A stretch of 64,000 nt of DNA, from positions 293,813 to 357,812 of the forward strand of contig CAVPDG010000011.1 in NCBI GenBank assembly GCA_963702535.1, given 5' to 3'. The notes below the pieces were generated by a model that was given only the letters and a program-made list of their open reading frames with translations, searched no databases and was not told the origin of the DNA. The stretch's first letter is position 1; every line of letters begins with the position of its first letter. The translations under genes were made by a program, and so were the position numbers. Positions 48,797 to 56,748 of the stretch are shown piece by piece. This stretch comes from CAVPDG01 sp963702535. GTDB lineage: Bacteria; Chloroflexota; Anaerolineae; Anaerolineales; UBA4823.

Positions 48797-49193
48797 ATGG
48801 ACGATCTATATCGCCAACTGATCATCGACCGCTATAAAAATCCATCCTTTCGCGGCCACCTGGAGCCGAATGACATCACATTTGAGGATGATAATCCTTT
48901 GTGTGGCGATCGAATTCGAATTGACGTCCGGCTTGATGAAAATGGCAATGTCAGTGAAGCGCTCTTTGACGGTCACGGCTGCGCAATCTCCCAGGCGTCG
49001 GCTGACTTACTCCTCGAATTTATCCAGGGCAAATCGCTCGAAGAAGATTAAATCTTTGACCAAGGAATATATTCTTGATTTGCTGGGTATTGAGCTGGGA
49101 CCGGTCAGGCTGAAATGCGCTCTTTTATCGCTTAAGGTGCTTAAAGCCGGAGCGTATGGGCTGGGTCAAGCCAGCGATGACCTGGTGGAGTGA
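48797..49193 (+). CDS. sufU: Sulfur-transfer protein SufU (frame-broken)
   Basis: The zinc ligands are present: DNPLCGDR, GHGCAISQASADLL and VRLKCALLSL, with the SufU-type insertion between the second and third Cys. It accepts persulfide from SufS in bacteria that lack SufE. One extra base near 49043 breaks the frame right after KSLEE; without it the protein reads on to a stop at 49193 and has 131 residues, a normal size. The ATG at 48797 is used; a TTG at 48782 is possible. It follows sufS by 42 bases. Confidence 0.9.
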
Positions 49194-49208
49194 AAGCCAT
49201 GCTTGAAT

Positions 49209-49550
49209 ATGACCATGATCGACCCAGTGAATTGCGAATATGTGAGTATTGCGCAGGTATCCGAGCTTCCCAATGGTGAGCGCCTTTACGTGACGATCGA
49301 CAATCTCCCCATCGTCGTTTTCAATATTGCGGGTGGGTACTATGCCATTGCCGATGTATGCTCGCATGATGACGGTCCAGTGGGGGATGGGGAGTTGGAT
49401 GGCATGGAAATCGTGTGCCCGCGGCATGGGGCGCGCTTCGATATACGCAACGGTAAGGTGTTGAGCCTGCCGGCAATTGTAAATATTCCCGCCTATCCCG
49501 TACGCATCCAGGATGGCGAGATCCAGATCGGCATTCCTCAAGATGTTTGA
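49209..49550 (+). CDS. Rieske-type ferredoxin
   Basis: This soluble protein of about 113 residues binds a 2Fe-2S cluster through CSHDDGPV and CPRHGARFDI, the Rieske motif (CxH, CxxH). It resembles the small ferredoxin component of ring dioxygenases and stand-alone Rieske proteins often found at the end of Gram-positive and Chloroflexi suf operons. The start is one of two ATGs, 49209 or 49215. Only 15 bases separate it from sufU. Confidence 0.9.
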   Translation: MTMIDPVNCEYVSIAQVSELPNGERLYVTIDNLPIVVFNIAGGYYAIADVCSHDDGPVGDGELDGMEIVCPRHGARFDIRNGKVLSLPAIVNIPAYPVRIQDGEIQIGIPQDV

Positions 49551-49565
49551 TGCAAAGAATTCTAT

Positions 49566-50216
49566 TCAGGAGCTGGTGGATTCGCTGACCGGCTCCTGGC
49601 GAAACACCAGCCGGCTGCGGTGAACCCGGCTGGTTGTTGGCTCTCCCCCGAGCGCTAAGATTACCTCTTCCGGGCGAGCAGTTGCACCTTCCTTGGCTGA
49701 AAGAAGTGCGATGAGCTTTTGCCGTCCATCCTCATCTTCCCCGCTGAATTCAAGTTTGTGGATCAAGCCTCTGAGATCGTAATCTTTATCCCGCCAGCGC
49801 CGCAGCAACAAATCACTTGAGAGCATAGATTCGACGCGCTGACGAAGTTCAGGTAGCGGCTGGATGCTGATGAGATACTCTGCGGATTCTACAATGGACT
49901 GGAGAGATGGCGCGTGTGGATCAACCGGCTCTACGCTGATGACGTCGATACCCGGCGGCGCTGCCTGGATCAGCGCCGTTTTTATTTTATCCAGCTCTTC
50001 GTCCTGCTCCAACCAGATATCGAGCAGCTCACACTCACTGGTAAAGCCTAAGGGTAGAGCGGCAGCCAGATTTAGCCGTGGATGGGGGCGAAACCCCTGG
50101 CTATAGGAGAGCGGCAAGCTTGCTCTGCGGATAGTCCGTTCCCAGGAACGGAACAGATCCAGATGTCCGGTGTATTTCATGGCTTCGGTTTTGGCAAATT
50201 GTACGCGCACTCGCAT
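49566..50216 (-). CDS. DUF2344 (TIGR03936) radical-SAM-linked protein
   Basis: This 216-residue protein has the TIGR03936 pattern: VRVQFAKTEAMKYTGHLDLF, RRASLPLSYSQGFRPHPRLN and LAAALPLGFTSECELLDIWL. Its function is unknown, but it nearly always accompanies a B12-binding radical SAM protein, which lies 30 bases upstream here. Its last 50 residues are variable. Convergent with the Rieske gene; only 15 bases separate them. Confidence 0.92.
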   Translation of the reverse strand: MRVRVQFAKTEAMKYTGHLDLFRSWERTIRRASLPLSYSQGFRPHPRLNLAAALPLGFTSECELLDIWLEQDEELDKIKTALIQAAPPGIDVISVEPVDPHAPSLQSIVESAEYLISIQPLPELRQRVESMLSSDLLLRRWRDKDYDLRGLIHKLEFSGEDEDGRQKLIALLSAKEGATARPEEVILALGGEPTTSRVHRSRLVFRQEPVSESTSS

Positions 50217-50246
50217 GGGGGATCGTCCGATCCCGTAGAGATAAAC

Positions 50247-52193
50247 CTACGTGAGCTCTATCGCCAGGTCTCGAGGCTGGGTGATATCTTCAACCGGAAT
50301 TACCCTGGATTTGACTTCCGGACATTGCCACACATCGCCAGGGTTCATCCGGCGCAGGTCGGAAAAGGTTGGGAGTATGCCGCAGGCAAAGCAGCGCTGA
50401 CGGCAATCAACTCTGGTCTTGCCCTGCAGGCTCCACAGGTAATCTTCGGTCAGGAATTTCTTGCGCACCGATGTGCTGATGTGTTCCCAGGGCATTGTCT
50501 CATCGATCGGTCGCTCGCGATGGGTGTAGAAGGCAGGATCCAGACCTTCGCTCTGGAAAGCTTCCATCCAGGCATCGTAGCGGAAGCACTCGTTCCAGGC
50601 GTCAAATTTGGCGCCGTTCCGCCATGCCTGAAAAATCACGGGAGCGAGACGCCGGTCGCCACGCGACAACCAGGCTTCCAGCATGGTATCTTCCGGCGGT
50701 GTCCAGTTGAGTTTGAAGCCTGGGCCGCGCAGCGCCCTTTTGAGCAGCTCTTGTTTCGCCAGGATCATCTCGCGTGTGTCGCAGGGCACCCATTGGAAGG
50801 GTGTGTGCGGCTTGGGGACAAAGGTGCTAACCCCGGCATTGACCTGGGCTTTCTTCCCAATGGTTTTTCTACCAACGGCTAGAACGGCTTTGCAAAGGTC
50901 GGCGATTGCCTGGACATCTTCCATCGTCTCGGAGGGATGCCCGATCATAAAGTAGAGTTTGATCGTTGTCCAACCGCGGGAGAAGATTGCTTCGGCAGTC
51001 TCTAAAAGTTGTTGGGTGCTGACGGGTTTGTTGATAATCTCGCGCATCCTTTCGGTGGCAGCTTCAGGGGCTAAGGTAAAGCCACTGCGGCGCGTGTCTT
51101 TGAGCGCCTCCATCAACTCAACCGAGAAGGACTCAATGCGCAAGGATGGCAGGGAGATGGACAAATGCTGGGAGGCGAAGCGCTCGCCAACCGCCTTGAC
51201 CAGCTCCAGGATATGCGTATAGTCGGAGGATGAGAGCGATAACAGACCGACTTCTTCGAAGCCAGTATTGCGCAGACCGGTTTCGATAGCCGTCACGACT
51301 TCTTCAACCGGTCTCTCGCGTACGGGGCGCGTGATCATGCCGGCCTGGCAGAAACGGCAACCTCGCGTGCAGCCGCGCATGATCTCGATGGGGATGCGGT
51401 TGTGTACAGTGTCAATGTAGGGAACTATAAAGTTCGTCGTTGGCGGCGGTAGCTTGGCTACGATGCGCTTGGTGACCGGCAGCAGGGCGTCCTGGCTCAG
51501 CTTTTCGATATGGGAGAAGGCGCCGTCTGGATGGTAGTGGTCCTGGTAGAGCGAGGGGATGTATACACCCCAAATATTTGAAAGGGAGCGAAGCAATGCC
51601 TTGCGATCAGCCCCGCTGTCTTTCCACAGCCGGTAGGCATCGAGCATGTCATGGATGACCTCCTCACCCTCCCCAATGACAAAGACATCGATGAAAGCGG
51701 ACATCGGTTCTGGATTATAGGCGGCGTGGCCTCCGGCTATGATCAATGGCGACTCTACGCCCCGCTCAGCGGCGAACAACGGGATGCCAGCGAGATCGAG
51801 TATATTGAGGGCGTTGGTATATAAAGACTCATAAGGCAGGGTAAAGCCGATAATATCGAAACTCGCCAGGGGGTGCTTGGTTTCCAGCGAGTAAAGGGGT
51901 AAGCCGGCTGATCGCATAGCGGCTTCCATATCAATCCACGGTGCATATGCTCTTTCGGCTAAAGCATCCGGGCGGTGATTGATGAGATCGTAAAGGATTG
52001 CCAAAGCCAGGTTAGACATGCCCAGGTCATAGATATCGGGAAAAACCAGAGCGATGCTGGTAACTTCCGGATGCCATTCTTTTACAACCTGGTTCAGCTC
52101 ACCCCCAACATAGCGACCCGGCTTGGCTACCGTGGGTAGAATGTAGTCTAATGTGCGTTTGATCTCGTCTGGACTCACTGATTTTATACCCAT
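50247..52193 (-). CDS. TIGR03960-type B12-binding/radical SAM protein
   Basis: About 648 residues from the ATG at 52193. The N-terminal part is a cobalamin-binding-like domain (YDLGMSNLALAILYDLINHR, IDVFVIGEGEEVIHDML). The radical SAM core has the cluster motif CTRGCRFC in RIPIEIMRGCTRGCRFCQA, followed by SSSDYTHILELVKAV. A Cys-rich C-terminus (CRQRCFACGI) may hold a second cluster. These proteins are widespread and uncharacterised, and in many Firmicutes lie near RNase G and rplU. A longer start at 52283 is possible. Confidence 0.9.
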   Translation of the reverse strand: MGIKSVSPDEIKRTLDYILPTVAKPGRYVGGELNQVVKEWHPEVTSIALVFPDIYDLGMSNLALAILYDLINHRPDALAERAYAPWIDMEAAMRSAGLPLYSLETKHPLASFDIIGFTLPYESLYTNALNILDLAGIPLFAAERGVESPLIIAGGHAAYNPEPMSAFIDVFVIGEGEEVIHDMLDAYRLWKDSGADRKALLRSLSNIWGVYIPSLYQDHYHPDGAFSHIEKLSQDALLPVTKRIVAKLPPPTTNFIVPYIDTVHNRIPIEIMRGCTRGCRFCQAGMITRPVRERPVEEVVTAIETGLRNTGFEEVGLLSLSSSDYTHILELVKAVGERFASQHLSISLPSLRIESFSVELMEALKDTRRSGFTLAPEAATERMREIINKPVSTQQLLETAEAIFSRGWTTIKLYFMIGHPSETMEDVQAIADLCKAVLAVGRKTIGKKAQVNAGVSTFVPKPHTPFQWVPCDTREMILAKQELLKRALRGPGFKLNWTPPEDTMLEAWLSRGDRRLAPVIFQAWRNGAKFDAWNECFRYDAWMEAFQSEGLDPAFYTHRERPIDETMPWEHISTSVRKKFLTEDYLWSLQGKTRVDCRQRCFACGILPTFSDLRRMNPGDVWQCPEVKSRVIPVEDITQPRDLAIELT

Positions 52194-52382
52194 AAGATAT
52201 TTACCTGTTTGAGTGATGCCAATGCGGAAGGTACCTTCAAGCTGAGACTCTGTTTTAATTGATTGCTCCGGTGATATCTCCACCAGGCTACAAATTATAA
52301 CAAAGGAGGGTTGAATTAAGAGCTAACGGATCGGGTTTGTCTCACTCTTGGAAACCGGAACCAGGAATACGTGCAAACAGAC

Positions 52383-52416
52383 CTCGCCCCCGGTAGAGAT
52401 GGAAGCCGGGGGCGAG
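52383..52416 (-). terminator. Hairpin after ndk
   Basis: A perfect 11-base GC-rich stem (52383-52393 with 52406-52416) has a 12-base loop, 27 bases past the ndk stop. The T run on the minus strand is short, so this is a moderate terminator. Confidence 0.55.
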
Positions 52417-52442
52417 TTGGATGCTTGCTTACGCCTGATCGT

Positions 52443-52895
52443 CTACGCGGTGAATATCCAACGATCCAACGATCGCTCCCAACTGACAAGCTCTTCTGGT
52501 TGGAACCAGAGGCTCACCTCTTTCTGCCCGTTCTCCACGGTATCGGATGCGTGAGTCAGGTTGTAACTGACCTCCAGGGCGAAGTCATGCCGGATCGTGC
52601 CGGGCGCTGCTTCAGTCGGTCGTGTCGATCCCATGGTCTGCCGCACTGCCGCGACCGCGTTGGGACCTTCCCACGCCATCGCCATCACCGGTGAAGAGGT
52701 AATGTACTGGATCAATCCATCATAGAAAGGTTTTCCTTCATGGATGGCATAATGGGTTTGGGCGAGCTTTAGGCTCACTTGCATGAATTTTGCGCCTACC
52801 AGCCGCAAGCCGCGCCGTTCTAATCTGGAGATGACTTCTCCGACCAACCCCCGCTGTACGCCATCCGGTTTGACCAAGACTAATGTGCGTTCCAA
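52443..52895 (-). CDS. ndk: Nucleoside diphosphate kinase
   Basis: This 150-residue enzyme balances nucleoside triphosphates through a phospho-histidine. The start (ERTLVLVKPDGVQRGLVGEV) and the active-site segment (NLTHASDTVENGQKEV) with its His are clear. The usual GSDS at the active site is ASDT here, a minor change. The large TPR gene is upstream by 28 bases. Confidence 0.95.
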   Translation of the reverse strand: MERTLVLVKPDGVQRGLVGEVISRLERRGLRLVGAKFMQVSLKLAQTHYAIHEGKPFYDGLIQYITSSPVMAMAWEGPNAVAAVRQTMGSTRPTEAAPGTIRHDFALEVSYNLTHASDTVENGQKEVSLWFQPEELVSWERSLDRWIFTA

Positions 52896-52923
52896 TGACT
52901 CGTCCTCCTAGCTTCGATGCGAA

Positions 52924-55900
52924 TTAGTGTAAGTATTCTTCGGCTTTAGTATACGCATTTAGCGCCTCTTGTAAATGCCCGGCGCGCAGTTGGGCATCGC
53001 CCAGCGCTTCCCAGATCGAGACATCGATCGGGAAACGGTAGAGCGCTTCGTTCATGTCGGTAATTACGTCGGGCAACAGCACTTGCTTCTCAATCAGGAT
53101 GCCATACCGGCTGATCGCCAGGGGGATATCCCCCTGGACAAGGGCATTCCGGGCTTGCATCAGGAGGATCTGGTGATCTTCTGCGGGTGGCTCAACCGCG
53201 GCGGTGACCAGCGTACCACCCACGGTCAGAACCTGTTTCAAGTCGAGCAACAAATCTGGGGTAATCCCATTGACCAGCAGTAGCTCGTCAATCTCTTGAA
53301 AAGGACCGTGCTGCTGACGATAATCCAGGATGGCTTGAGCTCGGGTGAACCCAACGCCTGGCAGGCGTTCCAAATCGATCAGACCCGCTTGATTGAGATC
53401 CAGTGTGGGAGCCGGGACAATCTCATCAACGGTCTCTGAAAGTGCTTCCTGTAGTTCCAGGTCTTCCTGCGGCTCACCTGCAGCGAAGCCCTCCTCGGTG
53501 GGCGTCCATGCAGCCGTCTGCGCCTCTTGTTGGGTGTCTTCTACCCCGGCTAACCAGGTTGGCAGCTCCGGGGCGAGAGGGGGAAGTTCCTGCTCTTTGG
53601 GGGTTTCTTCAGAGATGGCTGCGGGCTCCTTCAACCAATCGGGCACTACTTCACCGGATTTGACAGTCTCTGCAACCTCAGGTACTTGAGCAGGTTCTTC
53701 CTGCAACCAGGCGGGCAGCTCGGCCTCTTCAAATTTCTCAACGGGCTGTGCTTCCTCGGTTTCAGCGGCTTCCTGGATCACCCACTCCGGAGGGGTTTCC
53801 TGCCTTTCCTCAGGCGCCAGCAGGAGCGCTTCTTCGGCGCCTTGTCGCACTGCCAGACTCTCTAACCAGGCAAAGGCTTCATCTTCCTCGGGTAAAACGA
53901 CACCTTCAGCGATCGGCTTCTCTGGCTTGAAGGCGGGCTGAACGATCTCGCCGCCGGTTCCGGATGGCTCGGGAAAATCGGGCGGCTCAGGTTGTGAACC
54001 GAAGTCAGCAGCAGGCGTGAGTGGCGTGGGAGTCGCTGGGGGTGTCTCAAAGGTTTCATCTTCACCGGATGCGGCATCCATGACGGCAGTCGCGGCGGCG
54101 AGTGCTGCAATCGCTTCTACGGGAGGCGCCTTAACGATTGTTGGCTTTGTATCGCTTGCCGCGATGGGACCTTCGTCCAGCATTATGGCTTCCGCAGCTG
54201 TCCCGGCAGTTTCCAACGGGTAGAAGAGCATCTGGCTCTCCGCCGCAGGCTCATCTGCCCCGAGCGCTTCAAACTCTTCTGGAATCTGCTGCGCTGATCC
54301 AGTTTCGGTCAGAGCGGGCTCTATGATCTGCCCGGGTTCAGCCACCGGAGCCTCGGGCTCAGGGAGCACAACCGTTTCGGGCTGGAGTTCAGTCTCCGGT
54401 TGCTCTGCGATCTCCGTTTGCGCCAGCTCTACTGGCGCGGCGACCTCCTGCTCTTCGTCAGCGTGAGCTGTGACCATTGCTGCGCTTGCCGCTGCTCCAA
54501 GGGCCTCCGCTCGAAGTTCCGCTTGCTCCGAAGTTTTCTCTTCCTCGGTTGCATCTGAGAGAATCCAATCCGGGGGAGTCTCCCGGCGCTCTTCCGGATT
54601 GAGGAGCAGCGCTTCCTCCGCTCCCTGGCGTGCAGCCAGGTTTTCGAGCCAGGCAAACGCCTCATCTTCCTCGATGGACTTAGCTTCAGCGGATGAGGCT
54701 GTCTCTGCCTCGCTGGCGGGAACTTCCTCGAATGAGGCTCCTTCGCTCAGCTCAGTTACCCAGTCGCCAGGTTGTGCTTCCGGTTCCAGGTTTTGTATCC
54801 ATTCTGGTATTTGTGCTTCTGCGAGCGGTTCTTCGGGCGATGGTGTCGTGGTTTCGATCTGGAAATCGTCGGTACGTTCCCCTTCACTCTCCGCTCCGGC
54901 GGACCCTAATTCCTTAAGCCAATCCTCTATCCCTGCAGACATAACCGCTTCCGATTTGAGTTCCTCAGCCAACTCATCCGATGGTTCCTGGTCGGCTTCT
55001 TCCCCGCGCCGGTTGGCTGCTACTGCTGTTGAGGCGACTGCGAATATCGCTGCCGATTCTATTTCTGATCGGTCTGGCTCTGACTCCTCCGCGAAGTTGA
55101 GCTCTTCTGGCTGGGCTTCTTCAGCCGATACTGCAGGGGAGGATGCCTGTTTTACCATAGGCTCGCCAAGATCCTGGAGCCAATCTGGGATATTCTCGAT
55201 ACTTGCCGGTCCCATATCCAGCTGCGCATCCAGGTTTTCGGCTGGCTCCTGTTTATCCAGCCACATTGCTACGCTATCGGTGGGACCCGGAGGTGTTTCT
55301 TCCAACCAGGGTAAGGTGGCTGCTTGTTCCGTTTCTTCTACCGGTACACCGGAGGTCTCAGACGCAAGTGGTGCAGCTCCAGTGGGAGGCGCCATGGTTT
55401 TCAACCAGTCCGGAATATCTGCGGGCGTGAGTTCCTGCTCTATGCCCTCTGTCTCTGTGAGCGGCAGAAAGTCGCCTTGAGCTTCAGTTGTTTGAGCTTC
55501 GGTCCAGCCCGCATCTTTCATCCAATCGGGCACCTCGCTATCCACCAGCGGAGCTGGCTTGGCGCTTTCGGTGGGCGTTTCTTCAAACGGCAGAATATTT
55601 TCCGCCGCGCTGGGCGCTGTTTTAGCTTCTGTTGCTCCGAGCCAATCTGGCAGGCTTTCAGGTCCGGTCACGGTTCCCAGATCAACGCCTAACGAAGTCG
55701 CCCATTCTGGCTGCTGAACTGCATCGATAGATTGCGATCCGGGTCTCCACTCCAGCTTTTCGAGAAGTACAGCCGAGTCCGCAACCTTTTCAGGTGTAGG
55801 GGCTGTGGGGGAGAGGTGAGCCATGTATGGATCCAGGGCTTGAGAACGATTTTTGTAGACCTGCGCTTCTTCTGACCGCTCGCTATGGGAGAGAATATCC

Positions 55901-56514
55901 GCCAGGATCTTGTTCGCTTCCAGGCAATAGGGCAAGGATTTGAGTAAGGAGCTGCAAGCCTCGGCTGCATCAACCCGCTGCCCGGCGAGGTAGTACGCCT
56001 GGGCGAGAACCACTTGCAAATCATAGCGCTTGGGGTCTTCATGCAAACCTGCGCGCAGCTCGGCGAGTGCCTGCGAGTAGAGCTCGCCTTTCAGGTACAT
56101 GCGCGCCAGGGCGCCGCGTGTCAGCCGGATTTTGGGCGGCTCGATGCCCTCCCGGCGACCATGCAGCCGGCGTAATTCGCCCTGGATGGCGCTATTAGCC
56201 GGCTGGGTCTCGAAGGCGCGCTGCATATGCCAGATGGCTTCATCGAGGTTGCCTTCATCTTCTCGGATTATGCTCATGCCGACATGAGATACAAAATCAT
56301 CTGGGATCGTGGAGAGCACACGGATGAATATATCCGAAGCATCACCGTAACGCTGGCTCTCCAGGTAAGCTTTTCCCAACAGACGGTAAGAGTTGACCTC
56401 TTTTGGGTAGAACCTGAGAATGTGGCGGCAGTGTGCAATCGCCTGATCGAATTGATGGGTTTCGATCAGCTCTTCAACATCCCGCTGGTAGGCTCGTAGA
56501 GAAGTCCTCGCCAT
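52924..56514 (-). CDS. Large TPR protein with W-L motifs and C-terminal helix-hairpin-helix
   Basis: The protein has 1196 residues. Residues 1-230 are TPR repeats (FDQAIAHCRHILRFYPKEVN, YLESQRYGDASDIFIRVLST). A very long acidic, Ala/Glu/Pro-rich region of about 800 residues carries many short W-L motifs such as PDWLKTM, PDWLQDL, EDWLKEL and PAWLQEE. A duplicated 38-residue module is embedded in it. Near the C-terminus is a ComEA-like helix-hairpin-helix (LNQAGLIDLERLPGVGFTRA), then a final TPR. No signal peptide or membrane helix is seen. It may be a scaffold that recruits partners through the W-L motifs; the function is unknown. Confidence 0.82.
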   Translation of the reverse strand: MARTSLRAYQRDVEELIETHQFDQAIAHCRHILRFYPKEVNSYRLLGKAYLESQRYGDASDIFIRVLSTIPDDFVSHVGMSIIREDEGNLDEAIWHMQRAFETQPANSAIQGELRRLHGRREGIEPPKIRLTRGALARMYLKGELYSQALAELRAGLHEDPKRYDLQVVLAQAYYLAGQRVDAAEACSSLLKSLPYCLEANKILADILSHSERSEEAQVYKNRSQALDPYMAHLSPTAPTPEKVADSAVLLEKLEWRPGSQSIDAVQQPEWATSLGVDLGTVTGPESLPDWLGATEAKTAPSAAENILPFEETPTESAKPAPLVDSEVPDWMKDAGWTEAQTTEAQGDFLPLTETEGIEQELTPADIPDWLKTMAPPTGAAPLASETSGVPVEETEQAATLPWLEETPPGPTDSVAMWLDKQEPAENLDAQLDMGPASIENIPDWLQDLGEPMVKQASSPAVSAEEAQPEELNFAEESEPDRSEIESAAIFAVASTAVAANRRGEEADQEPSDELAEELKSEAVMSAGIEDWLKELGSAGAESEGERTDDFQIETTTPSPEEPLAEAQIPEWIQNLEPEAQPGDWVTELSEGASFEEVPASEAETASSAEAKSIEEDEAFAWLENLAARQGAEEALLLNPEERRETPPDWILSDATEEEKTSEQAELRAEALGAAASAAMVTAHADEEQEVAAPVELAQTEIAEQPETELQPETVVLPEPEAPVAEPGQIIEPALTETGSAQQIPEEFEALGADEPAAESQMLFYPLETAGTAAEAIMLDEGPIAASDTKPTIVKAPPVEAIAALAAATAVMDAASGEDETFETPPATPTPLTPAADFGSQPEPPDFPEPSGTGGEIVQPAFKPEKPIAEGVVLPEEDEAFAWLESLAVRQGAEEALLLAPEERQETPPEWVIQEAAETEEAQPVEKFEEAELPAWLQEEPAQVPEVAETVKSGEVVPDWLKEPAAISEETPKEQELPPLAPELPTWLAGVEDTQQEAQTAAWTPTEEGFAAGEPQEDLELQEALSETVDEIVPAPTLDLNQAGLIDLERLPGVGFTRAQAILDYRQQHGPFQEIDELLLVNGITPDLLLDLKQVLTVGGTLVTAAVEPPAEDHQILLMQARNALVQGDIPLAISRYGILIEKQVLLPDVITDMNEALYRFPIDVSIWEALGDAQLRAGHLQEALNAYTKAEEYLH

Positions 56515-56748
56515 ATCAACACTCCCTTAAAATTGAGCATCAAACGATGCGGGTAATATATTTGGAATCCAAAGTAGTGAATTACCATCCTATCATTCAC
56601 CAGTTGCATCTAGTATGCCTTATTCTTGGTCAAGTTGCAAGGATTTGCGAACGTGTGATACAAAATCGTAAGTTTATCGGGTTAATAGAGCTGCTCCCAG
56701 CAGCCATGCTGCCGGGAGCAGTATCGTCGAAATTCTAGCGATCTGGTG

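Noticed and set aside
50082..50882. Plus-strand open frame of 266 residues
   Set aside because: It is antisense to the radical SAM gene, whose CxxxCxxC motif and length are sound.
54470..55480. Long plus-strand open frame of 336 residues, Ser/Ala-rich
   Set aside because: It is the reverse of the acidic Ala/Glu/Pro region of the TPR protein. The composition is a codon shadow and it has no ribosome site or domain.
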